A stretch of DNA of 64,000 nucleotides from an uncultured Clostridia bacterium (GTDB lineage: Bacteria > Bacillota > Clostridia > Peptostreptococcales > Anaerovoracaceae). The stretch is taken from positions 1 through 64,000 of the forward strand of contig CALIBC010000178.1 in the NCBI GenBank assembly GCA_938045615.1, given 5' to 3'. The position numbers and the translations under genes were made by a program. How positions within the stretch are numbered: position 1 is the stretch's first letter; each line of letters opens with the position of its first letter. Positions 34,782 to 43,419 of this stretch are shown here, piece after piece. The notes beneath the pieces were generated by a model. That model was not told the origin of the DNA, did not search any database, and saw only the letters and a list, made by a program, of their open reading frames with translations.

Positions 34782-35774
34782 TTACCACCACATTCTAAAT
34801 CCTTCATATTCCTTTTCCCCAGTTATATGTTTAATAAGCTTGTAACATTCGAGTCGCATCAAATATCTGTATGACACATTTCTGCCAAGTTCCTTATGCT
34901 TAATTGTTCTTTTGAGACGATCGTCGAACTCTTTAATAATACTTTTTCTCCCTTTGTCCTTTAGGTATGTAAAATTTGACGCCTTTTCAAAATCGTTCTG
35001 AGTTATTTGATTTTTATTCAGCATAGAGAACAACATCCTGTCTACAATAAGCGGTTTAAAAACTTCAGTTATATCAAGCGACAGTGAAAATCTTCTCGTT
35101 CCTGGTTCATGAAGATAACTTATATAAGGCGATAAGCTGGTTTTATAGATTTCTGCCAACGCCACACTGTAAATCAAAGAATTGATAAATGAAATCAGCG
35201 AATTAATCATATTATCGGGTGGTCGTTTTACTCTTTTTTGAAAGTCAATATCTTGTTTCACAATACTGTTCCATGTTGAATAGTATGTTTTGCGTATATT
35301 ACCCTCTATTCCCATCAATTCTTTAACTGTTTTTACTCTTGGAATTGATTTGCCCAAAGCTTCTATTTCGTTCATGGGATTTATTAAATCTATTGAACGC
35401 TCATTATAATACCTTAGATTTCTATGCATGTTATGATAGGCTGCATCAATAAGTCTTTTAGCTATAATAAGCCTTTTTGCTGAATCCTTATAATGTTCGA
35501 CCTGCTCTACTAAAATATTGCCTGAACCGCTATTTTCACGCGGAAAAAAGCTACCACTATAAAAACCATAATAATTAAACAAATGCATAACAACATTATT
35601 TTGAGCCATGAAGTTCAATGCCTTTGTATTTATCCCCGCTTCTCCAAACAGAAATATTTCATCTAACATCTCAATTTTTAGATTTCGTCTATCGCCATCT
35701 TGGGTACAATATTCCAAGTTGTTATCACGTCTTTTTAATTCACCGCTGCTGAACAGATAATAAGTTTCACCCAT
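34782..35774 (-). CDS. cas1: CRISPR integrase Cas1 (type I-B)
   Basis: This 330-residue protein has the Cas1 catalytic residues in context: Glu in ELMGIEGNIRKTYY, His in ISYLHEPGTRRFSLS and the following Asp/Glu in LDITEVFKPLIVDR. It cuts and joins new spacers at the leader-proximal repeat. The ATG at 35774 follows GAAGGAGAG. Lengths and motifs are intact, so the array may still be growing. It lies between cas4 and cas2, the standard I-B order. Confidence 0.97.
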   Translation of the reverse strand: MGETYYLFSSGELKRRDNNLEYCTQDGDRRNLKIEMLDEIFLFGEAGINTKALNFMAQNNVVMHLFNYYGFYSGSFFPRENSGSGNILVEQVEHYKDSAKRLIIAKRLIDAAYHNMHRNLRYYNERSIDLINPMNEIEALGKSIPRVKTVKELMGIEGNIRKTYYSTWNSIVKQDIDFQKRVKRPPDNMINSLISFINSLIYSVALAEIYKTSLSPYISYLHEPGTRRFSLSLDITEVFKPLIVDRMLFSMLNKNQITQNDFEKASNFTYLKDKGRKSIIKEFDDRLKRTIKHKELGRNVSYRYLMRLECYKLIKHITGEKEYEGFRMWW

Positions 35775-35797
35775 TTTTCTCTCCTTCTTTGCATAAT

Positions 35798-36301
35798 TCA
35801 GCAATAACAGTATGCGTAGAAAGCGCATTTACCGCATATTTTTGTTTTTTTATGTGAAGGTGGCGACTTAAGATTTTTAATTTCTTCAATACCTTTCACT
35901 ATTTCATCTAATTTTTCTTTGTCATGCTCATTCAATAAAACTTTTTTTCGTTCTCGGATAATCGGATAATCTATCATTCCATATTCAATTTTAATTCCTT
36001 TTTGCTCCAAATAGTACATGTAATATTTCATCTGCCATATACCCGCCTCTTCAATCGATTTGGACTTTTTAATGTCATGCAGTACCTTCCATTTTTGGAT
36101 AAAGTCAATGTTTATATTACCATCAATTGAAATATGTTTATGGGCATTTGAATATGTAGCCTCGTCTATTATTTTGCCTATGTTTACATTTTCATCGTAT
36201 TGTTCAAGATTGATCCCTTTTATATGATACCAAAGTTTCTTATGGCAAACAAAATAGTAATATATCATTATTCCTGTTACTCTTTCCATTGTTTCCACCA
36301 T
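35798..36301 (-). CDS. cas4: Cas4 nuclease of spacer acquisition
   Basis: This 167-residue protein carries one Cys near the start (YYYFVCHKKLW) and three at the end (CGKCAFYAYC), the iron-sulfur ligands of Cas4, and the RecB-like motif WQMKYYMYYL. It trims prespacers and selects the PAM together with Cas1-Cas2. Its ATG lies just after the cas3 stop. An ATG four codons later with GGTGG before it is an equally good start (36289). Confidence 0.93.
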   Translation of the reverse strand: MVETMERVTGIMIYYYFVCHKKLWYHIKGINLEQYDENVNIGKIIDEATYSNAHKHISIDGNINIDFIQKWKVLHDIKKSKSIEEAGIWQMKYYMYYLEQKGIKIEYGMIDYPIIRERKKVLLNEHDKEKLDEIVKGIEEIKNLKSPPSHKKTKICGKCAFYAYCYC

Positions 36302-36304
36302 ACA

Positions 36305-38611
36305 TCATATCATTCGAGCAAATATATCTTCCGCCGTATTATCTTTCGCCTTCATCCTATTGACACCTACATATTCATCATATTCGATGTCGGCAATATG
36401 TATACTCCAATTAGGTGTAACTCTCATATCAACGGATTTTATCTTTTGAAATATAAAAAGTGGTATATCTACGGTGAAATCTTCAAGTTCCTGCTTGATT
36501 TTCAGCCTCTCGTATTTGAAACCATCACAGAAATTCCTATTTCGCAATTTATTTATTTTCTCTTTAATTTCTTTCTCAACTTCATCATATATTACTTTCG
36601 GTATGACCCCTACAGAATTTATATTACGAAATATCCGCTTCACTTCTTTTTTAGTATAGTCGCCCGGCTCGATAACTCGCAGTGAATCTTTTGCCAGCGC
36701 ATACCTTCTGTAAAACTTTGAGTTTCTCAGATTGGAGCTTGTATATATTCGATTAATCAGTTCCTGTTTTTTAGACTCATTGACTTTGCCATCTATTTCT
36801 TTAATTGCCTCCACACTTAGTTTGAAAATTTCATCATCGATGACAGTGCCGATACCGCTTGGTTTTGAGGTATCATTCCCTAAAAACACAAAACAATTAT
36901 ATCCGCCGTCCTCAAATATCCGTTTTCTGTAACACCGTCCCATTCTCTGAAATAAACCGTTTATATCGGACAACTCGGTTATTAAAACATCAAAATCAAT
37001 ATCCAGAGAAGCCTCCACAACTTGAGTACAGATCCAGATGCCTTTTTCGGTATTCCCTTTCTCGGTAAACACTAATATATCACTCTCAATTCGTCTTCTG
37101 TCCTTTTTAATAAAGCTACTGTGAAAAATGCGAACCAAGCCAATAAAAGTTTCATCCTCCACTAATTCATGATAAATTCTCTGGGCTTCTTTTACCGTAT
37201 TACAAATCACAAGAACTTTATTATCGGCAAATAGGGACTTTACAAATTCCGAATCTATATTTTTATCAAAAGTTTTAATGCTATGACGAACATCATCATT
37301 TATAAAAGGATCCGGCAATTCAAACGGAATCTTCAAAGCACTAAATTCATCAATTAAAAACGGTGGCATAGTAGCCGTTAATATTGCAAAACTTCCACCC
37401 GCTGCAACAATCCATTCTAAAGCTACCATGATGATCGCAAGGAGTCCCGGATCGTACATTTGGATTTCATCAATTATAATTTTAGAGTATGCCAATGTCG
37501 CAAGTTTTATTTCACTGCCCGCATATTTATAACAAAAATCAAATATCTGATCTATCGTGCATATGGTAAGAGGAATGCTAAGTTGCCTTGTATTATAAAT
37601 ATATTCATCAAGTTCAAACGCATCATTCGAAAAATCATTCTCATTCAATAGCTTCAGATACTGAGCGGCGATATCCGAATGCAGCAGACCCACCTTTTCA
37701 GAAAGTCCACAATCTATATTTTGGATTATCCTTTCGTATATCGAATTGATTGCTGTTTTTAGTGGCAATGTAAAGAAACCTTTATTATTACCTATCCACA
37801 GTAAGCCGGCTTCAGTTTTACCCATTCCTGTCTGTGCCACTGCAATAATATTACGATTTTGATGTGCTTTCATATATAACTGCAGCTTGTTCCAATGTAT
37901 TTGCGGATTTTTCACCTGAAGCTTTTTCAACATTTTCTCAAGGTGTTCCTCAATAAAATTGCTTGGAAATTCTATTTCTTCATGCGCACTTGCGGCATAA
38001 TCGATTTTATTTAGCAAACCCTTGATTTTGCAGTATTCAATATAGGATTCTTTTCGTTCATCATAGCATAAATCAGCAGGTATAATTCTTGACAGATCAA
38101 AACAAAAGAAGCGCTGACTCGGAATTTTTCTCACCCTTACTTTTTGTAATTCCGGGGTTTTGAAATTCAACTCTTTGTGTTCCAATGTTTCTTTTTCTTT
38201 AGACAATCTTTCTTTTATTGTTCCGATATCCTCTCCTATTTCTCCTCTTGCATGATGGAAATATACCGATGCGATCAATATTTTTTTTCGCAAAGAAACA
38301 TAATCGCATATGTTTTTGTTCCGATATCCGGAATCCGTTATATTATCATAGTCAATAAATAATATGCTCAAATATCCATGCGGAATTTCATTTTCATCAC
38401 TAAAATACCCTTTGCCACTCACCGCAGCCTGGAGTTTATTCTGAAAAACATCATTTATTTTCCCCATGTCATGGTAGACTATCGCATCTCTCAACAGTTC
38501 CCAATCAATCATTATATCCGGATAGAGTGCTCTCAGTTTTTCAAATTTATTTAACAACTCCAAAGTATGTTCTTCTAATGTTTCTTTCGGATTGGATTTT
38601 GCAAGATACAA
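36305..38611 (-). CDS. cas3: Cas3 helicase-nuclease (type I-B)
   Basis: This protein of about 768 residues joins an N-terminal HD nuclease (EEHTLELLNKF, IVYHDMGK, YFHHARGE) to a superfamily 2 helicase (AQTGMGKTEAG, IIIDEIQMYDP, ILTATMP, VVEASLDIDFD, QRMGRCYRK). All key residues are present. It unwinds and cuts DNA marked by the I-B Cascade. A strong GGAGGTG followed by TTG at 38611 is the preferred start; an ATG at 38629 lies before that site and would place the site inside the coding region. Confidence 0.95.
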   Translation of the reverse strand: MYLAKSNPKETLEEHTLELLNKFEKLRALYPDIMIDWELLRDAIVYHDMGKINDVFQNKLQAAVSGKGYFSDENEIPHGYLSILFIDYDNITDSGYRNKNICDYVSLRKKILIASVYFHHARGEIGEDIGTIKERLSKEKETLEHKELNFKTPELQKVRVRKIPSQRFFCFDLSRIIPADLCYDERKESYIEYCKIKGLLNKIDYAASAHEEIEFPSNFIEEHLEKMLKKLQVKNPQIHWNKLQLYMKAHQNRNIIAVAQTGMGKTEAGLLWIGNNKGFFTLPLKTAINSIYERIIQNIDCGLSEKVGLLHSDIAAQYLKLLNENDFSNDAFELDEYIYNTRQLSIPLTICTIDQIFDFCYKYAGSEIKLATLAYSKIIIDEIQMYDPGLLAIIMVALEWIVAAGGSFAILTATMPPFLIDEFSALKIPFELPDPFINDDVRHSIKTFDKNIDSEFVKSLFADNKVLVICNTVKEAQRIYHELVEDETFIGLVRIFHSSFIKKDRRRIESDILVFTEKGNTEKGIWICTQVVEASLDIDFDVLITELSDINGLFQRMGRCYRKRIFEDGGYNCFVFLGNDTSKPSGIGTVIDDEIFKLSVEAIKEIDGKVNESKKQELINRIYTSSNLRNSKFYRRYALAKDSLRVIEPGDYTKKEVKRIFRNINSVGVIPKVIYDEVEKEIKEKINKLRNRNFCDGFKYERLKIKQELEDFTVDIPLFIFQKIKSVDMRVTPNWSIHIADIEYDEYVGVNRMKAKDNTAEDIFARMI

Positions 38612-38641
38612 AGTTTCACCTCCGAACATCTCAACTATATA

Positions 38642-39394
38642 TTATGCTAAAACGAAAATATCGTCCGAGTCACTATAAACACCTGTATCTTCAGTAAAAA
38701 TTATATGTGAGGCATATAAAACTCTAATTTTATTCCATTTTCTGAAATACTTAGGTGTTTTTTTATTCCCATAATTAACTAATGCATAGTCTTTGGTCAA
38801 ATTAAACATAGTCCCCCTCGTATTGACACCGGTGATTTTTTTACCTGACGCATGGTCTTCGGTATTATAAGCCTTAAGTGGCACATACGTTGAAAAACCG
38901 TTTCTTACAGGTGTATCTTCCTGCAATTCAACCTCTTCGATATTTACCATCTCAACTTTTTCCAAGACTGCCAAATCTTCATGTCTCCCAAGACTTATAT
39001 ATTCCTTAGGTTTTTTGAAAGCTTCATAGATTTCCTTTACACGCGTTTGATCTTCCGGTACTATATGGATTCTCAGTTTTACATCAACTAACATTTCAGT
39101 CGTACCGATTCCCCTTGATATGCCATACTCACCGACTTTTATATTGTGTCTTCTTCTTTCATACTTTACGGCATTTTTGAATTCATACCGAGTAAATAAA
39201 TCGTTTGTCTTCGAAAAGTATTTCCCCTGTACACTTATCTTCATAGGTACATAATTTTCATATCCGCATATATGATGAACCATCCCTATAATTGTAGAAA
39301 ACGGGGGCAAAGGATAAGTCTGCTTTAATTGGAAACTCGTTGCGACCTTGTAATTAGCTGTTTCCTGGTTGAGAAACAACTTAATTGCTTTCAT
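38642..39394 (-). CDS. cas5: Cas5 (type I-B Cascade)
   Basis: This 250-residue RAMP protein starts MKAIKLFLNQETANYKVATS and has YPLPPFSTIIGMVHHICG, the typical beginning of I-B Cas5 proteins. It caps the 5' handle of the crRNA. It overlaps cas7 by 14 bases and ends 30 bases before cas3. The fold has no catalytic function here because Cas6 is present. Confidence 0.94.
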   Translation of the reverse strand: MKAIKLFLNQETANYKVATSFQLKQTYPLPPFSTIIGMVHHICGYENYVPMKISVQGKYFSKTNDLFTRYEFKNAVKYERRRHNIKVGEYGISRGIGTTEMLVDVKLRIHIVPEDQTRVKEIYEAFKKPKEYISLGRHEDLAVLEKVEMVNIEEVELQEDTPVRNGFSTYVPLKAYNTEDHASGKKITGVNTRGTMFNLTKDYALVNYGNKKTPKYFRKWNKIRVLYASHIIFTEDTGVYSDSDDIFVLA

Positions 39395-40262
39395 AATATT
39401 TCTCCACCTGTTCTTTTAATTTTGAAAAGAAACCCGGAATACTCACTGCATTGAGTTCTTTCTTCAGTTCCTCACTATTATCGAATTTTCCATCCAAATA
39501 TCCCACATATGTCTCAGCTGAAATTGCATCAAAAAGTCCGGCCTTAATTCTCTCTACATTGAGTATATTATCACTCACTTCTACCAGATTATGAAAAAAA
39601 GGATTTTTTATGTCATATACGCCTCCTATGACAAAAACCGGCTTTAAGTCCTCCCTTCTACCTCTTATATCTCTATAAAGAAGAGATATTGTATCAAGCA
39701 GTTTTTGTACACGTCTTGATTTCTCTACAGATCCAATCTCTACAATATTATCCTTGTCCGCATCGTCTATTCCTATTTGATCGAGATCAACTGTAACCGT
39801 ATATTTATACAAGGAATGATGGATCTCGGATTGAGCGATATTCATATTCGAGTCAATCCTGTCCGCCAAACCCTTATTGGTCAAGAAATCAATATCACCT
39901 TTAAAAGTTTCCATTGAAATCGCATTCGAAACCCTTACCTTGGCAGCTCTTTTGAGTCCATTGCTATCCTTTTGTGTCTTAAGATAGCCAAAAAAGTCAA
40001 GTTCGGGAAAATCCTTTATGGTACAGTCCTTCGAATATTGAATTACTGCTTTGTCACCACTACCTTCCGCTACAACGCTTGCAAGAGGTTCTTTTATCTG
40101 CTCAACCATATTGTATGTAAGCGCCTGTCTGGATATATATGTGTATTGTTCTCCCTTACCTCTCGATATTTTTTTAAGTGCAGCCACATTGCCAACGGAT
40201 TCACCGTAATTTGCGCTTTCAGCTTCAAATACAATCGTCATCGTAAGACCTTTAATTTTCAT
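39381..40262 (-). CDS. cas7: Cas7 backbone protein, Cst2/DevR group (type I-B)
   Basis: This 293-residue protein has KGLTMTIVFEAESANYGES and GKGEQYTYISRQALTYNM near the start, the Cst2/DevR pattern of I-B Cas7 proteins. It polymerises along the crRNA spacer and, through its thumb, flips out every sixth base. Its ATG directly follows the stop of cas8. It is the second Cascade gene. Confidence 0.94.
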   Translation of the reverse strand: MKIKGLTMTIVFEAESANYGESVGNVAALKKISRGKGEQYTYISRQALTYNMVEQIKEPLASVVAEGSGDKAVIQYSKDCTIKDFPELDFFGYLKTQKDSNGLKRAAKVRVSNAISMETFKGDIDFLTNKGLADRIDSNMNIAQSEIHHSLYKYTVTVDLDQIGIDDADKDNIVEIGSVEKSRRVQKLLDTISLLYRDIRGRREDLKPVFVIGGVYDIKNPFFHNLVEVSDNILNVERIKAGLFDAISAETYVGYLDGKFDNSEELKKELNAVSIPGFFSKLKEQVEKYYESN

Positions 40263-42056
40263 TTACTTATCCTCCTTATTTTTCTCTTTAACAAAGTCCA
40301 CACCGTTTAGACCTATAACAAATGCATATCCAAAAGTTTTAAATGTGTCCTTATCTGTTAGGCATTCAGTTAAAACCTTGGGGATTTCCTTCCCGATATA
40401 CATATAACAATGCACCAGTATATCAATAAAAGCATATGGATTAGAAGTCTTTAAGGAATTAAGCATCTTATACGTTATTCTGTCAATTTTTTTAACGGCA
40501 TTTGTATTTTTTACACTGTATTCCTTCCTAACATGCCAACCATATTTCCTCACCTCGTGCACTTTATTCTTATCAATACTATCCACTGTCTCCACTCCTT
40601 TCAAGTACTCTGTATTAATCAAAAGAATTTGAAAAATATTGCTTACGCTATATCTGCATGCTTCCTTATCAGAAACATAATAATGCAAAAGCTTATTTAT
40701 CCATAAAAACATATTTTGGTTGTCAAGAAGTCTTTTTATGGTTTCATCATATATTGACAAATATCTTTTATTTTCATGTAAAGTCCCTCTCCTTATATTG
40801 TTAAAGCTCTCCTCACACTTGTATACTATTTTCAAAAGCTCTTCGTGCAGTAGATTAAATCTATATTTACCGTTTTCATATATCGCCACCTGCACATCCG
40901 CCAACTCATATCGCAAGCCTTCCTTTTTCTTTTTGAGTATAGCATCAACAATGCTTTTATATGTAATTCCTCTTTCTCCTTGTTTTATATCGGCAAAAAA
41001 ACCCTCCGATAACCTCGTGTTCACATTTAGTAATGCATTTATATTCGAATTGCTATTTATAAAAAGACCGGTATCAAATCCGTAAATAAATCCGGCAGGC
41101 ATACACGCATAAACAAGTCTGCACAATTCGCAAATCGCCACATCATTTTGGAAGTCCCACACATGTGATGTTTTTCGCGCAGCGTCAAATCCTGTGTGTG
41201 CTAAAAAACTTAGGTTAATATTACAATCTTTAATAGGCATGTCACAGCAGAAACACCTGTATCTATGTTTCTCTTTATCGCTTTTTACATATTCAATACA
41301 TGACTTGACAAAGTAATTATCGAATTCTACATAAATATTTTTTTCCTTCACCAGAGGATTTAAAATGCTGATTTTATCCCAATTATTTTTTATATAATTA
41401 TAAATTACATTCTTACCTCCAAGATGCCTTCTATATTCAGATCGTTCAAGAACGTCTATAATTTCAATGATATTTTCACAGGCTTCTGTTATCGCAGTTC
41501 TTTTTGAAATCACACTCTCGTTTTCACTCAGCTTTACAGGCTTAGTATTGCGAACCTTATCAAGAAGATTTTTTGAGACACATTCTTCATTGTGAGTCGA
41601 AGCACTACATGTCTCTTCTGTTTTACCAATAGAATTCAAAGAAGCGTCTATAATCTCAAAAGCTGCTTTAAAACTCGCACTCTTCATATACTTTAGCAAT
41701 ACATTCTGAATATATGAGTTTAAGATATCCACCCTTTCTTTTGTTAAGCTTGCGTCATCAGAGTCCCGAATATCCAATGCCTGCCGTTTAAATGAAATTA
41801 TTCTTCCATATCCCAACTGCTCCATATATGTGTCAATCAAATACGAGTAGTAAGCTTCAGTAAATCCATCCAAATATTCAATTGGCATGCAAAGTTCATA
41901 AGACGCATCCACACATTCTTCATTTCCGTTTTCTACATAAAGCCTTGTATATTCTTGTATATCTTTTCCTGAGTGTTTCAATATGCGATACAGTCCGACG
42001 AGACCTGCATTATACTGCCAATCTCCAAGCATGATTTTTATTATTTTTCCACCCAA
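40263..42056 (-). CDS. cas8b: Cas8 large subunit, Cst1-type (type I-B)
   Basis: This 597-residue protein begins IIKIMLGDWQYNAGLVGLYR and has two Cys pairs, CFCCDMP and CELCRLVYACMP (about residues 273-315), as in the Cst1/Cas8a1-like large subunits of Tneap-type I-B systems. It reads the PAM and recruits Cas3. The start is a TTG at 42056, eight bases after AAGGAG. It lies 48 bases after cas6. Confidence 0.92.
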   Translation of the reverse strand: MGGKIIKIMLGDWQYNAGLVGLYRILKHSGKDIQEYTRLYVENGNEECVDASYELCMPIEYLDGFTEAYYSYLIDTYMEQLGYGRIISFKRQALDIRDSDDASLTKERVDILNSYIQNVLLKYMKSASFKAAFEIIDASLNSIGKTEETCSASTHNEECVSKNLLDKVRNTKPVKLSENESVISKRTAITEACENIIEIIDVLERSEYRRHLGGKNVIYNYIKNNWDKISILNPLVKEKNIYVEFDNYFVKSCIEYVKSDKEKHRYRCFCCDMPIKDCNINLSFLAHTGFDAARKTSHVWDFQNDVAICELCRLVYACMPAGFIYGFDTGLFINSNSNINALLNVNTRLSEGFFADIKQGERGITYKSIVDAILKKKKEGLRYELADVQVAIYENGKYRFNLLHEELLKIVYKCEESFNNIRRGTLHENKRYLSIYDETIKRLLDNQNMFLWINKLLHYYVSDKEACRYSVSNIFQILLINTEYLKGVETVDSIDKNKVHEVRKYGWHVRKEYSVKNTNAVKKIDRITYKMLNSLKTSNPYAFIDILVHCYMYIGKEIPKVLTECLTDKDTFKTFGYAFVIGLNGVDFVKEKNKEDK

Positions 42057-42104
42057 TTTTTCTTCTCCTTAATTATGATATTCCATAACTCCAAATTCAG
42101 CAGA

Positions 42105-42845
42105 TCACACATTCTTTATGTGTTTTAGCATGCCATACCCGCTGGCGTTAAAACTGCTTATTGTTCCTGCGTAGTACAAATACTCCATTACGTATGGCTT
42201 TGCAGATATTTTTAATATCGCCAAATTTGACGGGATGTTCAATTCATGATGTCTGACTGTTACCATCTTATGTCTTACCACTTCAATATCAAATTTTTCT
42301 AAATCATATTCCACGCTTTCCCCAAACTGCTTTTTAAGCCTGCTTTTGATATTTCTTACAAATATAGCCTTCCCTTTTTCCTCCCCGACACAATGAAAGA
42401 AATCCGAAACATTTTCATCGATAAAGTGTTCTCTGATAATAATAGGACTCATCGTCTTGAAACATTCTTGATTATTTCTGAAGATGATATTTTTCTCGAC
42501 ATTAATCGAGGCCGCTCTTATGATCAGGTTTTTATAGTTATATTCTTCATTATGCGCACGAGTAAAAATATTATAAAAAGCAAGGCTTTCCCGCATATCA
42601 TAACAAGTAAAGAATAGTTTAATTCTGTCCGAACTCAACTTAATGCTTTCTTTTTTAAATACAACATCATTCCCTAAAAAGACGGAGTATGTATAATTCT
42701 TAGTAACAGCTCCTGAATTGTACAGTTTATCAAACATGGCATCGTCATATTTTTTCATAAAAAATTTCATCCACGACGCAAAAAGTTTGTTTTTATCTTT
42801 GGGAATCTCCTGTGAATTTAATTGAAAATCAACTTCAAATCGCAA
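42105..42845 (-). CDS. cas6: Cas6 crRNA-processing endoribonuclease
   Basis: This protein of 246 residues begins RFEVDFQLNSQEIPKDK and ends with the glycine-rich loop AGTISSFNASGYGML typical of Cas6. It cuts the CRISPR transcript eight bases before each spacer, leaving the ATGTAAAT handle. The start is taken as a TTG at 42845 because AGGAGGTG lies eight bases upstream; the GTG at 42854 is part of that ribosome site. It is the first gene of the series and probably serves both effector modules. A repeat-like sequence ends only five bases before its ribosome site. Confidence 0.95.
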   Translation of the reverse strand: MRFEVDFQLNSQEIPKDKNKLFASWMKFFMKKYDDAMFDKLYNSGAVTKNYTYSVFLGNDVVFKKESIKLSSDRIKLFFTCYDMRESLAFYNIFTRAHNEEYNYKNLIIRAASINVEKNIIFRNNQECFKTMSPIIIREHFIDENVSDFFHCVGEEKGKAIFVRNIKSRLKKQFGESVEYDLEKFDIEVVRHKMVTVRHHELNIPSNLAILKISAKPYVMEYLYYAGTISSFNASGYGMLKHIKNV

Positions 42846-42864
42846 AATAATCACCTCCTAAATA

Positions 42865-42952
42865 ATTTCCCATTTCATTTTGATTCGATTATAATTTCGT
42901 TTCAATATTTTTAAATACATTTACATTCATCTGTAATTTTGTTCTATTCTAC
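42865..42952 (-). ncRNA. Putative CRISPR-like cas-regulating RNA (degenerate mini-array)
   Basis: Two degenerate copies of the array repeat flank a 23-base pseudo-spacer. Copy A (42952-42919) keeps GT-A-AATAGAA at one end and CAGA-TGA-ATGTAAAT at the other, with about eight extra bases between. Copy B (42895-42865) matches the repeat at about 24 of 30 positions. The pseudo-spacer 42918-42896 starts GTATTTAAAAATATT. The predicted transcription start lies inside copy A, leaving its 3' half with an intact ATGTAAAT handle. The order fits a short guide RNA cut out by Cas6. Its existence as an RNA is inferred. Confidence 0.7.
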
Positions 42953-42974
42953 ACCGTATAGTGGTGGATGTCAA
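42946..42974 (-). promoter_or_regulatory. Promoter of the cas series
   Basis: TTGACA (42974-42969) and TAGAAT (42951-42946) are 17 bases apart on the minus strand, a near-consensus sigma-A promoter about 100 bases before cas6. The -10 lies inside repeat-like copy A. Confidence 0.85.
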
Positions 42975-42994
42975 TAAATTTTTTTTAATACAGG
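42969..42994 (-). promoter_or_regulatory. Predicted self-target of the CRISPR-like RNA over the cas -35 box
   Basis: From 42991 downward the minus strand reads GTATTAAAAAAAATT, matching the pseudo-spacer in 13 of 15 positions, with mismatches only at positions 6 and 12. The three bases before it (42994-42992) are CCT, a PAM accepted by Clostridium I-B systems. The target covers the -35 box. Confidence 0.65.
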
Positions 42995-43064
42995 CAAAAA
43001 GATATTTCATGTTAATTTGCAAAGTATGTTACGGTTTGTGTTCAGGAAATTACTCCAATAAGTC

Positions 43065-43365
43065 ATTTAAGGAAATACTATGACACCAAACAAAGGCTGC
43101 AAGGATAAACATCTTCACCTTCGATGAGAGGATAAAAATACTTGGAGGGCTTCCTCCTAAAAGTTCTTCCATCACCTCACATATTGTTTTGTACTTCTTT
43201 GCCGAATACCCAAGTTAAGAACTGTTGAAGCTGTTTAGTACCATTATCTATCTTTGGCGTAAACGCTAACTTACAAGACTTGTAAAACCACCTTTGAGAT
43301 CCGGATTTTATCTTACTGTGCTTTATATATTTGCAATTACAAATGGGACAATTTACTTTCTGCAT
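43065..43365 (-). pseudogene. N-terminal remnant of an IS256/IS1249-like transposase
   Basis: The first 62 codons (QKVNCPICNCKYIKHSK, WFYKSCKLAFTPKIDNG, QQFLTWVFGKEVQ) match the zinc-ribbon start of IS1249-like transposases of Clostridia. The frame then meets a stop, continues as GDGRTFRRKPSKYF and decays. No catalytic domain remains. It borders the cas end of the CRISPR island. Confidence 0.7.
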
Positions 43366-43419
43366 AATATATTCCTCCAAGAACACTGATTTTAAGGAAG
43401 ATATACCACGTTTTGACAT

